A DNA stretch of 64,000 bases from Lachnospiraceae bacterium MD335 (GCA_000403335.2 KE159629.1:248001-312000), one strand, 5' to 3'; positions 44,348 to 53,834 are shown, numbered from the stretch's first letter. Numbers and translations: made by a program. Notes: a model not told the origin generated them from the letters alone.

Positions 44348-45184
44348 ATGTATATCGGAAACCATTTATCATCATCAAAAGGATTTGAACATATGGGAAA
44401 AGAAGCGCTCAAGCTTGGGGCAAACACGTTCGCGTTTTTTACAAGAAACCCAAGAGGCGGCGCTGCAAAAGAAATATCCGAAGATGACGCGAATAAATTG
44501 CGGGCGCTTATGGAAGAACACCATTTCGGAAAGCTTGTCGCGCACGCCCCTTACACTATGAACGTGTGTGCGGAAAAAGAAAGCGTGCTAAACTTTTCGA
44601 GAGGTGTGCTTGCGGACGACTTGGCGCGCATGGAGTATCTTCCGCATAACTACTATAACTTTCATCCCGGTTCCCATGTCGGACAAGGCGCGGAAAAGGG
44701 AATAGAACTGATTGCAGACGCACTCAACGCCGCCTTAAAGCCGGAATATCAAACGATAGTTCTTCTTGAGACAATGGCGGGAAAAGGCTCGGAGGTCGGC
44801 AAAAGCTTTGAGGAATTAAAAGCCATTCTTGATCGTATAGAGCTGTCTGACAAAGTCGGTGTCTGTCTTGACACCTGCCATGTGTGGGATGCGGGATATG
44901 ACATCGTGCATGATCTTGACGGCGTGCTCCAAAATTTTGACGAGATTATCGGACTCGACAGGCTCTGCGCCGTACACTTTAATGATAGCATGAACGATTG
45001 CGGAGCGCACAAGGACCGGCATCAGAAAATCGGTGAGGGCAAAATCGGGGCGGATGCGCTGCTTGCCGTTGCATACCATCCGCTGCTTGCGGGCAGACCG
45101 TTTATCTTGGAAACGCCCAATGACGACGAAGGATACGCAAGGGAAATTGCAATGGTGCGAAATGCCGAACCGCTTGCCAAGTAG
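44348..45184 (+). CDS. nfo: Endonuclease IV (AP endonuclease)
   Basis: 278 residues. NFHPGSHVGQGAEKGIELIA, VLLETMAGKGSEVGKSFEEL, VCLDTCHVWDAGYDI and HKDRHQKIGEG carry the zinc ligands of endonuclease IV, which cuts DNA at abasic sites in base excision repair. AGAAGGAG precedes the ATG. Confidence 0.94.
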   Translation: MYIGNHLSSSKGFEHMGKEALKLGANTFAFFTRNPRGGAAKEISEDDANKLRALMEEHHFGKLVAHAPYTMNVCAEKESVLNFSRGVLADDLARMEYLPHNYYNFHPGSHVGQGAEKGIELIADALNAALKPEYQTIVLLETMAGKGSEVGKSFEELKAILDRIELSDKVGVCLDTCHVWDAGYDIVHDLDGVLQNFDEIIGLDRLCAVHFNDSMNDCGAHKDRHQKIGEGKIGADALLAVAYHPLLAGRPFILETPNDDEGYAREIAMVRNAEPLAK

Positions 45185-45224
45185 GCGTTATGGTAGTAAA
45201 ATAAAAACAGGATTGGAGACGACA

Positions 45225-45446
45225 ATGGGGTTCGATGAAAAAATAAAGCGGATTAACGAACTTTATCACAAATCACAAAAGGGCGCTCTTACCGATGAGG
45301 AAAAGCTTGAGCAGGCGAAGCTTCGGGCGGAATATATCGCAAACGTCAGGGCAAACTTAAAAAGCCAGTTGGACAACGTTTCCATACAGGAGGCGGACGG
45401 CAGTATTACAAATCTTGGGGAGAAGTTCGGGAAACAGACGTCATAA
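45225..45446 (+). CDS. DUF896-family protein
   Basis: 73 residues; KIKRINELYHKSQKGALTDE and AKLRAEYIANVRANLKSQLD match the small helical YnzC/DUF896 family. TTGGAG precedes the ATG. Function unknown; linked to the SOS operon in Bacillus. Confidence 0.85.
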   Translation: MGFDEKIKRINELYHKSQKGALTDEEKLEQAKLRAEYIANVRANLKSQLDNVSIQEADGSITNLGEKFGKQTS

Positions 45447-45501
45447 TCAGAATATCAAAATATAACAGAAAGGAAAAGCAGGGAAATCCTGATGCCAAAG
45501 C

Positions 45502-46083
45502 ATGGAAACAAAGGCAGAAATCAGAAAAAGAATACTTGCGGTAAGAGGAGTTCTTACGGATGATGAGATTGCGGCAAAAAGTGACGCAATCGTCCAAAAA
45601 GTTTTAAAAACACCGGAATATATGGAAGCGGTCAACATTCTCCTCTACGCCGACTATAATCATGAAGTCATGACGCGCGGCATTTTTGAAGATGCGATTA
45701 TGCGCAAAAAGCGCGTGTATTTCCCAAAGTTCGACAGGCTTACGAATGCGATGGCCTTTTACCAAACGGTGTCCGTAAAACAGTTGGAAAAGGGTTTTAT
45801 GGGAATTCCCGAGCCGAAAGAAAACATACAGCTTTGTTACAAATTTAATGCAGACGAGGATACGCTTGTAATCCTTCCCGGCGTGGCGTTTGATACGGCA
45901 GGTTTTCGGCTTGGTTACGGAAAGGGCTGTTATGATAAATTTTTATCAGGCAGGCGTCAGCTCTCAACGATGGCGCTTGCGTTTGCATGTCAGATTGTGG
46001 ACGAACTGCCAAGTGAGCAGCATGACATCAAAATGGATAAGCTTGTGACAGAGGAAATTATATATTCTTTTTTGCGGATTTAA
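45502..46083 (+). CDS. 5-formyltetrahydrofolate cyclo-ligase
   Basis: 193 residues. KAEIRKRILAVRGVLTDDEI at the start, FPKF, and RLGYGKGCYDKFLSG near the end, the ATP/folate-binding block. Converts 5-formyl-THF to methenyl-THF, joining with metF in one-carbon metabolism. The preceding ribosome binding site is weak. Confidence 0.9.
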   Translation: METKAEIRKRILAVRGVLTDDEIAAKSDAIVQKVLKTPEYMEAVNILLYADYNHEVMTRGIFEDAIMRKKRVYFPKFDRLTNAMAFYQTVSVKQLEKGFMGIPEPKENIQLCYKFNADEDTLVILPGVAFDTAGFRLGYGKGCYDKFLSGRRQLSTMALAFACQIVDELPSEQHDIKMDKLVTEEIIYSFLRI

Positions 46084-46116
46084 AGAGATTGAAAGATAAA
46101 AAGGGGGGGGACGACT

Positions 46117-47397
46117 ATGACCATTCAGGAAAAAGCCGCGGCAATGAAGCTTGACAGTCCGCAAATGGCTGCAGCGCCGACAGAAATAAGAAACAACGCG
46201 CTTTTAGAAATTAAGGCTGCGCTGCTTGCAAACCGGAAAGCGATTTTTGACGCAAATGCGCAGGATTTAGAGCAGGCGCAGCAAAACAACATACCCGAAG
46301 CGGTTGTAAAACGATTGAAATTTACGGAGCAAAAGCTGCTTGACGTAACAAATGGGCTTGAAAATCTGACTGCACTTGCCGATCAGGTGCATCAGGTTCA
46401 ATTTATAAGGGAACTTGACGAGGGGCTTACCCTTGTGCGCGAAAGCTGTCCGATTGGCGTTATCGGGGTTATTTTTGAGGCAAGACCGGACGCTTTGGTG
46501 CAGATTGCGTCGCTTTGTATTAAGAGCGGAAATTGTGCCATTTTAAAGGGCGGCAGTGAGACAATGCATACCAATAAGGTGCTGTTTGATTTGATTTACC
46601 ACGCGGCAGTGCAAAGCGGACTGCCTGAAAACTGTCTGTTTCAGGCAGAGCTGCGGGAGGAAATCTCGGCGCTTCTAAGCTGTCACGAGTCGGTGGATTT
46701 GATTATTCCAAGAGGCTCAAACGCCTTTGTGCAGTACATAATGAACAATACGAAAATTCCTGTAATGGGACATGCCGACGGTATCTGTCATATTTATGTG
46801 GATAAGGACTTTGATGTGGAAAAGGCAATCCCCGTGATTCTTGACGCAAAGACGCAGTACACGGCGGCGTGCAACGCAGTGGAGACGCTTTTGATTCATA
46901 AGGATGCGCTTGATATTCTGATGCCGCGGTTAAATGAAGCGCTCAAAGCACATCAGATTGAACTGCGGGCGACGCACGAAATTGCCGCGCAATACGAATG
47001 CGTGCCTGCGTCGGAGGAGGATTTTGCAACCGAGTACCTTGACCTGATTCTTTCGGCAAAAACGGTTGAAACGATTGAGGAAGCGGTGCATCATATTAAC
47101 CGGTATGGTTCGCACCATACGGACTGTATTATTACGCAGGACAAAGCGGCGGCAGAATACTTTATGAATATGGTGGATTCTGCAGGCGTTTACCAAAACT
47201 GTTCGACGCGCTTTGCCGACGGGTTCCGCTATGGTTTTGGAGCGGAGGTCGGAATCAGCACTGGAAAAATTCATGCAAGAGGACCTGTCGGTATCGAGGG
47301 GCTTCTAACCTATAAGTATAAACTGTTTGGAAACGGTCAGATTGTTGCGGATTATGCCTCGGGAAAGAAAGCGTTTCACTTTAAAAATTTAAAATAA
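46117..47397 (+). CDS. proA: Glutamate-5-semialdehyde dehydrogenase (gamma-glutamyl phosphate reductase)
   Basis: 426 residues. ESCPIGVIGVIFEARPDALV, DLIIPRGSNAFVQYI, TQYTAACNAVETLLIHKDA with the catalytic Cys, and EVGISTGKIHARGPVGIEGL are ProA blocks. Second step of proline synthesis, using NADPH. A G-rich ribosome binding site precedes the ATG. proB is not adjacent. Confidence 0.95.
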   Translation: MTIQEKAAAMKLDSPQMAAAPTEIRNNALLEIKAALLANRKAIFDANAQDLEQAQQNNIPEAVVKRLKFTEQKLLDVTNGLENLTALADQVHQVQFIRELDEGLTLVRESCPIGVIGVIFEARPDALVQIASLCIKSGNCAILKGGSETMHTNKVLFDLIYHAAVQSGLPENCLFQAELREEISALLSCHESVDLIIPRGSNAFVQYIMNNTKIPVMGHADGICHIYVDKDFDVEKAIPVILDAKTQYTAACNAVETLLIHKDALDILMPRLNEALKAHQIELRATHEIAAQYECVPASEEDFATEYLDLILSAKTVETIEEAVHHINRYGSHHTDCIITQDKAAAEYFMNMVDSAGVYQNCSTRFADGFRYGFGAEVGISTGKIHARGPVGIEGLLTYKYKLFGNGQIVADYASGKKAFHFKNLK

Positions 47398-47429
47398 CAG
47401 ATATAGAAAACGGATAGGAGATACGAATT

Positions 47430-48227
47430 ATGAAAAAAGGAACCAGGAAGCTAATTTTTGCGGCGGCGCTGTTAATCATTGCAGTCGCGTTTACAACCCC
47501 GGCACAGGCGCATGCGCTGAACATTATTCCGATGCAGCTTGAGATGTACTCAACCTCCGCGACACCGGTCTATGCGTCGCCTGACGTTTTTTCACCGATT
47601 GTGACTTATTTGGATCGTTTTCTGAATGTACGTGTTACAGGGATTACAGAAAACGGCTTTTTCCAGGTGGATTTAAACGGTGCGTTCTATATTCCGGGAG
47701 CGTATCTTGTGCCGAAGGTAGAGAAGGAAAAATCGGCATATCAGAAGGCGCATGACAGGCTTGATGAGGTTGCGGAAATATACAGGACACAGCTTCAAAT
47801 GATGGATGGCGCCTGGTCGAAATTTGCGCTTAAAGATGTGACAGGCGATGGCGTGCCGGAGCTGATTGACGATGCCGGAAAAGAGATTTACAGTTGTTAT
47901 GACGACGGGGAATATATGCGGCTTGTAATTCTTTATTATTCGGAAAATCCGGTGACGTTTTATTATTCTAAGAACAATAATAAACTGCTTGGAAAATACA
48001 GATGGAACGATAAAGATTATTGGGAAGTCTACAACAGGGATACGACTTTTGTCCCTTGGGGACAGTTCCGCTGTGTCTCAACAGACGCATCGGCATATAA
48101 AGGAAATGCTGCTGCGATTGAGAGAGACCGCGATAACAATCAGGAAACAAGGAATGATTTGTACAACATTCTCCATGAAATGTTCGGGCTTGGGAAGGAG
48201 CATTCGGAGGAAAAGGAGAATAAATAA
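47430..48227 (+). CDS. Exported SH3-like-domain protein
   Basis: 265 residues. Signal peptide (LIFAAALLIIAVAFTTPAQA), an SH3-like unit (about 40-95, VYASPDVFSPIVTYLDRFLN to YIPGAYLVPK), then a domain starting about 130 with DVTGDGVPELID, a calcium-binding dockerin-like loop. Acts outside the membrane. Its stop overlaps the miaB start by one base. Confidence 0.75.
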   Translation: MKKGTRKLIFAAALLIIAVAFTTPAQAHALNIIPMQLEMYSTSATPVYASPDVFSPIVTYLDRFLNVRVTGITENGFFQVDLNGAFYIPGAYLVPKVEKEKSAYQKAHDRLDEVAEIYRTQLQMMDGAWSKFALKDVTGDGVPELIDDAGKEIYSCYDDGEYMRLVILYYSENPVTFYYSKNNNKLLGKYRWNDKDYWEVYNRDTTFVPWGQFRCVSTDASAYKGNAAAIERDRDNNQETRNDLYNILHEMFGLGKEHSEEKENK

Positions 48228-48403
48228 TGCATAAAGCGACAGACTGGGATAAGATTGACTTAAATTTAGCCCCGCCCACCGAAGAACCGATGCGTCAATA
48301 CTATTTTATGAAAAAAGCGCGCGAAATCGTGGCGGAGGAAAGCAGAAAGCTTGGCAGACGTCTTACGGCAGACGGCGAAACGTTCGGCTGCCCGAACGTT
48401 TGA
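48227..48403 (+). pseudogene. miaB: miaB N-terminal fragment, cut by element 3
   Basis: 58 codons: IDLNLAPPTEEPMRQYYFMK then KAREIVAEESRKLGRRL and GETFGC, the start of MiaB, the radical-SAM enzyme that methylthiolates i6A37 in tRNA. After Gly-Cys the expected QMN is replaced by PNV and a stop. The first cluster-binding cysteine is thus the last native residue. The rest should lie beyond the window, past the right end of element 3. Confidence 0.85.
48378..48401. other. Left junction of element 3, palindromic
   Basis: AAACGTTCGG CTGC CCGAACGTTT: perfect 10-bp arms. The left arm is miaB, the right arm is element DNA. The exact crossover is not fixed without the right end. Confidence 0.6.
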
Positions 48404-48464
48404 GTAAACAGGAATTAGAAATCTATTGATAAATACAAGGCTTTTCCCGGAAAGGAAAAGTTCT

Positions 48465-48707
48465 ATGGAAGGGTTAAAAATTGATGTTATGGGGCGCAAA
48501 TATCCGTATTCGGAATGTAGCGCTTGCCACAAAGTAGCAAACAGAAAATCAGTTGTAGAAGGCGCGGATCTTCGTGTAGGAACCTTGTATTGTATCCACA
48601 TTGGATCGTCAACAAATTTTCTTTGCCAGAATTGCCTTGAAAAGCTGGCTGAAATGTTGAACGATTTTTCATGTTCAGGAAACGGGGTGGCACAATGGGG
48701 AGCGTAA
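48465..48707 (+). CDS. Small zinc-ribbon phage protein
   Basis: 80 residues from the ATG at 48465 behind AAAGGAAAAG. CSACHK and CQNCLE form a probable zinc site. No family recognised. First gene inside element 3; overlaps the next gene by 13 bp. Confidence 0.6.
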   Translation: MEGLKIDVMGRKYPYSECSACHKVANRKSVVEGADLRVGTLYCIHIGSSTNFLCQNCLEKLAEMLNDFSCSGNGVAQWGA

Positions 48708-49831
48708 ATTTTCAGATCGAAGGTGAATTTGTTTGTGACCTGGCCCGCGTCTGGTTTTGGGACGAAGGCCGCGAATATTCAAAGTGTGAAGAACTTCTTC
48801 TTTCATGCCTTGTGACGGATCAAATTACCCTGGAAGAAAAGAAGAAGATTGTCGTCGAAATCCTGGAAGGGCGAAAGAAACTTGTCGGCGTGAATAGCTT
48901 GTCACTTGTGGACGATGGCGCCAGAATCCGGCCGCTGACTGATAAAATAGAAGAATACCGGAAGAATGAAATCATTCGCAAAATCGAAGAAGACATTCAG
49001 CGCCGGCCGCTGGCATACCTGGATCCGTATTCATGCGATCAGGATCCGGCAGATTATAAACCGATTAGCGACAATTTGAACTATGACGACAGAAAAGAGA
49101 TCCGGGAGATATACGGGAAATATTTAACGCCGTATGAAGATTTAAGGTTGTGGGCCTATTCTTCGGATAGTTATTTTTATGGCCGGCGCCTTCTTCCTGG
49201 CTTTTGGAGCGCGGAAGATCGCCCGTATCTGGATCAGGGGCTTTATTTAATCGAACGGCCGCGTCTGGTTTTTGAACTGATCGGCGGCCCGGTAAAGGAC
49301 ACTGACAAATTGATGTTATTGCTTGGGGACTTCCTTCAAGCGCTTGTCGATAAAAAAGGAGTGAATCAGGCCGCCGCCCTGGAAATCATTCACCGGAACA
49401 AAAAATTTGCCGCGGCCCAGGAAGAAAAGCGGTGCCGGATTCCGAAGCCGGAAGAAAAAGAGTTGGCCGAAGACGAATTGAACAAAAGGACGGATCCCGA
49501 TGATTTTCTTTCCGAATACGGCTTGATTGATCCTTCCGGGAATTATTACAGTTGCAAGTTCGCCGGTCATCATGCGAAGGCGTTCCACATTATCGCAAAA
49601 AGAGAAGGCAAGAATCCCGACATATACCCCGGCGATTTCGACAAGGCGCTTGACATATTATATTCTGAAAACTGGGCTATTATCAGGAATCCAGATCCGC
49701 GCGGTTCCGTCTTCTTCGATTTTAGGGGAGATCGGCGGCCGACAAAGAAACAGATTGACGCCGCATTTACGCATATAATCAAATTTAACGAACCGACGCT
49801 TCCGGGAATCGAAAAGTATCTTGAAGATTAA
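48695..49831 (+). CDS. Hypothetical phage protein, 378 aa
   Basis: Starts MGSVNFQIEGEFVCDLARVW behind GGGGTGG. Rich in Asp, Glu and Arg; mostly soluble; no domain that I recognise. GC-rich codons like the rest of element 3. It stands between the left end and the LSR, a place where phages often carry accessory genes. Confidence 0.6.
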   Translation: MGSVNFQIEGEFVCDLARVWFWDEGREYSKCEELLLSCLVTDQITLEEKKKIVVEILEGRKKLVGVNSLSLVDDGARIRPLTDKIEEYRKNEIIRKIEEDIQRRPLAYLDPYSCDQDPADYKPISDNLNYDDRKEIREIYGKYLTPYEDLRLWAYSSDSYFYGRRLLPGFWSAEDRPYLDQGLYLIERPRLVFELIGGPVKDTDKLMLLLGDFLQALVDKKGVNQAAALEIIHRNKKFAAAQEEKRCRIPKPEEKELAEDELNKRTDPDDFLSEYGLIDPSGNYYSCKFAGHHAKAFHIIAKREGKNPDIYPGDFDKALDILYSENWAIIRNPDPRGSVFFDFRGDRRPTKKQIDAAFTHIIKFNEPTLPGIEKYLED

Positions 49832-49869
49832 GGTGCCAGACGAAAATACAACAGAATGGAGAATGTACA

Positions 49870-49986
49870 ATGTACTTTAAATATTTAAAAGACGCTATGG
49901 AATACGCTGAAAAATATAGAAAAGGAATGAAAAATGTCTTCCGATATGACAATGTAGTGAAAATGTTTTATATTAGTCCGATTTAA
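49870..49986 (+). CDS. Small hypothetical protein, 38 aa
   Basis: MYFKYLKDAMEYAEKYRKGM then KNVFRYDNVVKMF. GGAG precedes the ATG. Basic and aromatic. Weak support. Confidence 0.35.
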   Translation: MYFKYLKDAMEYAEKYRKGMKNVFRYDNVVKMFYISPI

Positions 49987-50001
49987 TGGGGGGTGTGCAG
50001 T

Positions 50002-50259
50002 ATGACAATAAAAGATAGTGTAATAGCGGCATACCGGCGCGGAGAAATAAGAACCGACAGCGACTTATTCGATCTTGCCGATTCTCTCAAAATATCAACA
50101 AAGGCAGTTAGTAAAATTGTCTTTCAGGAAATGGCGGCTGGGACAGCTTGCGCCGGGTGTAAAAATATAGGATCAAGATTCTTTAATTCGCCGGCGTTTC
50201 CGTGTTCGATATGCACACGCCGCGACACGGAATTAAAAGATATGTTTGAAGCTGAATAA
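50002..50259 (+). CDS. Small zinc-binding phage protein, 85 aa
   Basis: ATG at 50002 behind GGGGGGTG. A helix-turn-helix-like stretch (SDLFDLADSLKISTKAVSKI) is followed by CAGC and CSICTR zinc pairs. Possibly a DNA-binding regulator. A terminator lies between it and the convergent LSR gene. Confidence 0.55.
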   Translation: MTIKDSVIAAYRRGEIRTDSDLFDLADSLKISTKAVSKIVFQEMAAGTACAGCKNIGSRFFNSPAFPCSICTRRDTELKDMFEAE

Positions 50260-50266
50260 TTAAAAC

Positions 50267-50286
50267 GGGCGGCCGGCTGGCCGCCC
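50267..50286. terminator. Hairpin between convergent genes
   Basis: GGGCGGCC GGCT GGCCGCCC, very stable, at the end of the small zinc protein and of the LSR. T tract weak. Confidence 0.6.
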
Positions 50287-50289
50287 TGG

Positions 50290-52287
50290 TTATTTCTTCC
50301 GATGTTCACACGTGGCAAGCTGGCCGCCGCATATCGGACACACTTCTTTTTCACAATCGGCATGATGAAAGCGGCCGAAGCTGACGCCGCAAGCCGCACA
50401 CGCCGCGACTTTCTTCCCTTCGTATGGATCCCCAGGATCACCGACTTTCACACGGCGATAGTTTTTTCCTTTATAGCTGATTGTTCGGATCCGACAGCTT
50501 ACCGTTTTCCCGATGGTATAACCACACGCGCGGCATTTCGGAAGTTCCGCCGGCGCCGAATATACAAATTCATGTTCAAGCCCATTCACGAACCGGATCT
50601 TCTGGACGCGGCCGTCCAGGGCGACGATCTGATCGACAACCTGATCGACAAAATCTTTTAATATTTCATTATCCAGGTCAAGGCACATTTGAATATAATC
50701 AATGTGCTTTTTTGAAACTATCCGCTGGGCAACAAGGAAGGCGGACGCTTTCTTGATGAATGACAGATCCGCCAGGTCGGAGCCGTCGCCGGATTCCGTG
50801 ATTTCTGAAATCTGGCCTTCAATATCGCGGATCTTCTTTGTAAGTTCCTTTTTCTTTTTTGAAAATTCTTCTTTTGTCAAGGCTTCGGAATCATAAAGAT
50901 ATAGTTCAGTAAGCCTTGAAATGGCGTTCTGGCACTTCTCACGTTCTTTTTCCAGGATAGAACGGCGTTCTGCGATAGAAATATCGTCTTCGCCTTCTGC
51001 AAGCCCTAAATCGGGCAAATAGGCGCCCTTCCCCAGTCCGCTATATGCCAGGGCCGAAAAAGTCGCTTTAAGGCTTGATTCCGTCAATCTGGCGCCGTTG
51101 TATTCATCGCCTTTTAGAAGGGCCGCTTCCAGCTTTTCAAGGGAATCAATCTTTTTGTTTTTAAATTCCTTCTGAACACGCGCCAGGTTAGCAACATAGT
51201 TAAAAATAAAAGGGCCGATATATAAATCGCTTACAATCTTTTTATTCTCACAATCAAGCATTTTCGCCCGGCGGCCGCACCGATAATTTGAAGGCCGGAA
51301 TCCGTTTTCCCTAGCCCGATCCTTTGTCGCTATCATGCCGGAGCCGCACACGGCGCAAATTATTTTTCCGGCGAAAACGTGAGTGTGTACCGTTTCCCGT
51401 ATTTCTGACACGTCGCGCGAAGTTCCGTTTTCGTCCATGATTCTATTACACCGGTCAAATTGTTCCTTGTCAATGATTGCCGGGTGATTATTTTCCCTGA
51501 TGATCCATTCGCTTTCAGGCTTCAAGGGGCCGCGGCCGGATTCCCGGAGATTATAGCGGTATGTCCCTATATAGAAAGGGTTCCTGATTATGTCATGGAC
51601 TAATTTTGAAGACCACATTCCGCCGCGCTTCGATTTCACGTGATTGTTATTCAAGTACCGCGTCACTTGCAAGGCCGAACGTGTCTTTTCGTATTCATCG
51701 AAAATAAATTGAACAATTTTCACTTCTTCGGGATCTGGTTCAGGATATTTCGTTTCATCATTCCAGCGGAAGCCGATCGGCATACGGGCGCCGTTCCACA
51801 ATCCATTTTCCGCCCGGTCAAGCATGATCCCGGTGACACGTTCCGACGTCATGTTCCTTTCAAGTTCTGCGAAAATTAAAATGATCTTCAACATAGCTTC
51901 GCCGATGGCGGTTGAAGTGTCGAATTGTTCATTCATAGAAATAAAAGTGACGCGGTGATCCTTTAATTCCTCATACATGGCCGCGAAATCCAGAAGGTTC
52001 CTTGAAATTCTGTCAACCTTCCAAACGATGATATGTGAAAATTCGCCGGCCCGGACGCGGTTCATCATATCTTGAAAATGCGGCCGATCGGTATTCTTCG
52101 CCGAATAGCCGTCGTCCTCGAATATCTGGAAGGCGTCTATTCCCATAAGTTTACAATATTCTTTTAGCTTCTTCCGCTGGAATGGAAGACTGTCTTTGTC
52201 TACCTGGTAACGTGTAGACACGCGGACGTATAACGCCGCCTTCTTTTTCGTCCATAGCCGGACGGGCTTATTTCTTTTTGATCTCAA
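50290..52287 (-). CDS. Large serine recombinase of element 3
   Basis: 665 residues. Catalytic Ser in AALYVRVSTRYQVDKDS; IIVWKVDRISRNLLDF; recombinase domain (about 170-290); zinc ribbon KIICAVCGSGMI with CGRRAKMLDC; coiled coil (about 470-520); and an unusual C-terminal set of Cys pairs (CRACGY, CAACGV, CPICGG). It probably integrates the element at miaB. Terminators flank it. The frame is intact. Confidence 0.92.
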   Translation of the reverse strand: MRSKRNKPVRLWTKKKAALYVRVSTRYQVDKDSLPFQRKKLKEYCKLMGIDAFQIFEDDGYSAKNTDRPHFQDMMNRVRAGEFSHIIVWKVDRISRNLLDFAAMYEELKDHRVTFISMNEQFDTSTAIGEAMLKIILIFAELERNMTSERVTGIMLDRAENGLWNGARMPIGFRWNDETKYPEPDPEEVKIVQFIFDEYEKTRSALQVTRYLNNNHVKSKRGGMWSSKLVHDIIRNPFYIGTYRYNLRESGRGPLKPESEWIIRENNHPAIIDKEQFDRCNRIMDENGTSRDVSEIRETVHTHVFAGKIICAVCGSGMIATKDRARENGFRPSNYRCGRRAKMLDCENKKIVSDLYIGPFIFNYVANLARVQKEFKNKKIDSLEKLEAALLKGDEYNGARLTESSLKATFSALAYSGLGKGAYLPDLGLAEGEDDISIAERRSILEKEREKCQNAISRLTELYLYDSEALTKEEFSKKKKELTKKIRDIEGQISEITESGDGSDLADLSFIKKASAFLVAQRIVSKKHIDYIQMCLDLDNEILKDFVDQVVDQIVALDGRVQKIRFVNGLEHEFVYSAPAELPKCRACGYTIGKTVSCRIRTISYKGKNYRRVKVGDPGDPYEGKKVAACAACGVSFGRFHHADCEKEVCPICGGQLATCEHRKK

Positions 52288-52326
52288 AATGTCCCCTTTC
52301 TCCAGGCAGACCAGAAAAAAGGGCGC

Positions 52327-52359
52327 AAAAAAGAAAGCCCGTTGATTTTTACGGCTTTC
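52327..52359 (-). terminator. Terminator upstream of the LSR, minus strand
   Basis: On the minus strand GAAAGCC pairs with GGGCTTTC, then TTTTTTG. It isolates the LSR from the upstream minus-strand genes. A second AAATCCGG/CCGGATTT hairpin stands at 52419-52455. Confidence 0.7.
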
Positions 52360-52467
52360 AATGATATAATAGGATTGCTTATTTCCAATATCAGAAGCCG
52401 CTTGTCGGTTGCCTGGTATTAAATCCGGTTGGCGTTTGCAGACGTCGGCCGGATTTTTATTTTGTTT

Positions 52468-52635
52468 TCAACGTCGCGGAATCACTACTTCAAGATTCTC
52501 TTTCCTGAATGTGTGCGTTTCGCCGTTCTTTAATTTCTCATAAGCGGCCAGGATAAACGGGACACATTCGCCAGAAGGCTTTTCAGTTAAACAAACAGCC
52601 GTCTTTGACGGGCATTTATCGGAGTATTCACACAT
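52468..52635 (-). CDS. Small hypothetical protein, 55 aa
   Basis: MCEYSDKCPSKTAVCLTEKP then SGECVPFILAAYEKLKNGET. Four Cys and phage-type codon use. It starts close after the gene at 52639, in a minus-strand group of three. Confidence 0.5.
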   Translation of the reverse strand: MCEYSDKCPSKTAVCLTEKPSGECVPFILAAYEKLKNGETHTFRKENLEVVIPRR

Positions 52636-52638
52636 GAT

Positions 52639-53229
52639 TCATTCCCCGGCTTCGACATCGCCGTTATCTGTATAAACGATATAACTTTGAATCGGCGTTC
52701 CTGAATATAACAACTTCGCGTCGTGTTCTTCACCTTCCACATAATCATATTCCGAAACCATGAGCCAGCCGCCGATCATGTTGATCCGCGCCGTGATATT
52801 CCGGCCCAGGTTCACGATTCCGTGAATTTCGTCTTCTGACTTTATATATTCCTGATAGTATGAAAAAATATAGTCCTGAATTTCCACGTCTTCGGAAATG
52901 ACAGCCAGCCGCCAGTTTCCCGTCACGTCATTATTCACATTGTCATAAAAAACAATATGAAGATCTGAAATATCCTTGTCGCTGACGCCGATTATTTCTT
53001 CACCGGTTCGATGTTCAACTTCTGGCGCCGCCGCTTCTTCTGATTCAGTTCCGTCCGCCACTTCCGCCGCCTTTTCCGGTTCCGATGATTCCGCCGCCGT
53101 TTCTTCCTGGACTTTTTGTTCTGATTCTTCCGGCTTCTTTTCTTCCGGCTTCATAATGAAATAAATGCACACGGCAATAATTAACAATAAAATAATGGCG
53201 ATCATACTTCTTCCCTTTTTACTTTTCAT
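52639..53229 (-). CDS. Membrane-anchored hypothetical protein with acidic linker
   Basis: 196 residues: N-terminal hydrophobic helix (MIAIILLLIIAVCIYFIM), a Glu/Ala/Ser-rich linker (about 30-75), then a soluble domain (about 76-196). Likely faces the outside. Its start overlaps the stop of the next upstream gene (ATGA). Possibly a lysogenic conversion protein; no family recognised. Confidence 0.65.
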   Translation of the reverse strand: MKSKKGRSMIAIILLLIIAVCIYFIMKPEEKKPEESEQKVQEETAAESSEPEKAAEVADGTESEEAAAPEVEHRTGEEIIGVSDKDISDLHIVFYDNVNNDVTGNWRLAVISEDVEIQDYIFSYYQEYIKSEDEIHGIVNLGRNITARINMIGGWLMVSEYDYVEGEEHDAKLLYSGTPIQSYIVYTDNGDVEAGE

Positions 53230-53588
53230 AGCGTCCTTTCTATCAACCTTTTTTCGATGGCGATTTTATAAATATGTTTACATGGTTTATGTGTCCTTTT
53301 AAATTCTTCACACTGGCACATTCCCAGGTTACACCAGTACACGGCCGGATCGCTGGCGCCGCGGATCCGCGCAAGGCCCTTTTCTTCGTCCTGATACTGG
53401 ATAGAAAACGATTCTTCGGACGCCTGGCGCCGGCGCTCTATTTGTTCCGGTTCCCGATGAACGCTTTCGTCCCAGCGGTAAAACGGCCGGACGTTTTCTT
53501 TCTTCTTCCGTTCCCATTTCAAATAGATTCTGATTTTCCAGGCCCACACGCCGAAGAAAAGCGCCAGGGCCACAATTAAGATTTTCAT
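53226..53588 (-). CDS. Membrane-anchored protein with SWIM-like zinc motif
   Basis: 120 residues. One N-terminal helix (LIVALALFFGVWAW), a basic middle, then CNLGMCQCEEFKRTHKPCKH, where CxC and CxxH suit a SWIM-type zinc finger. Overlaps the next gene by 4 bp. Function unknown. Confidence 0.6.
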   Translation of the reverse strand: MKILIVALALFFGVWAWKIRIYLKWERKKKENVRPFYRWDESVHREPEQIERRRQASEESFSIQYQDEEKGLARIRGASDPAVYWCNLGMCQCEEFKRTHKPCKHIYKIAIEKRLIERTL

Positions 53589-53676
53589 TCTTTCCCCCTT
53601 TCTGAATAGTTCAGGTAAGATTTTCCAGTGACTATATAATATAACTTGCGCCCGGCCCTGGAAAGGTGGCGATACT

Positions 53677-53802
53677 ATGGAAAAACATTATATTTATTAT
53701 CACCGAAGGAAAGTCTTCGCGTTGTGTTATGCGTCTTACAGAAAAATATACTACAATTTGAATTTTGAAGGAAAAACCAAACTATATCTTTTAATCTGGT
53801 AG
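53677..53802 (+). CDS. Small Tyr-rich basic protein, 41 aa
   Basis: MEKHYIYYHRRKVFALCYAS then YRKIYYNLNFEGKTKL. GGAAAGGTGG precedes the ATG. Eight Tyr in 41 residues is unusual. Single support from ribosome binding site and codon use. Confidence 0.4.
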   Translation: MEKHYIYYHRRKVFALCYASYRKIYYNLNFEGKTKLYLLIW

Positions 53803-53834
53803 ATTGAAACACGCGGTCGGGCGTATTTTAACGC

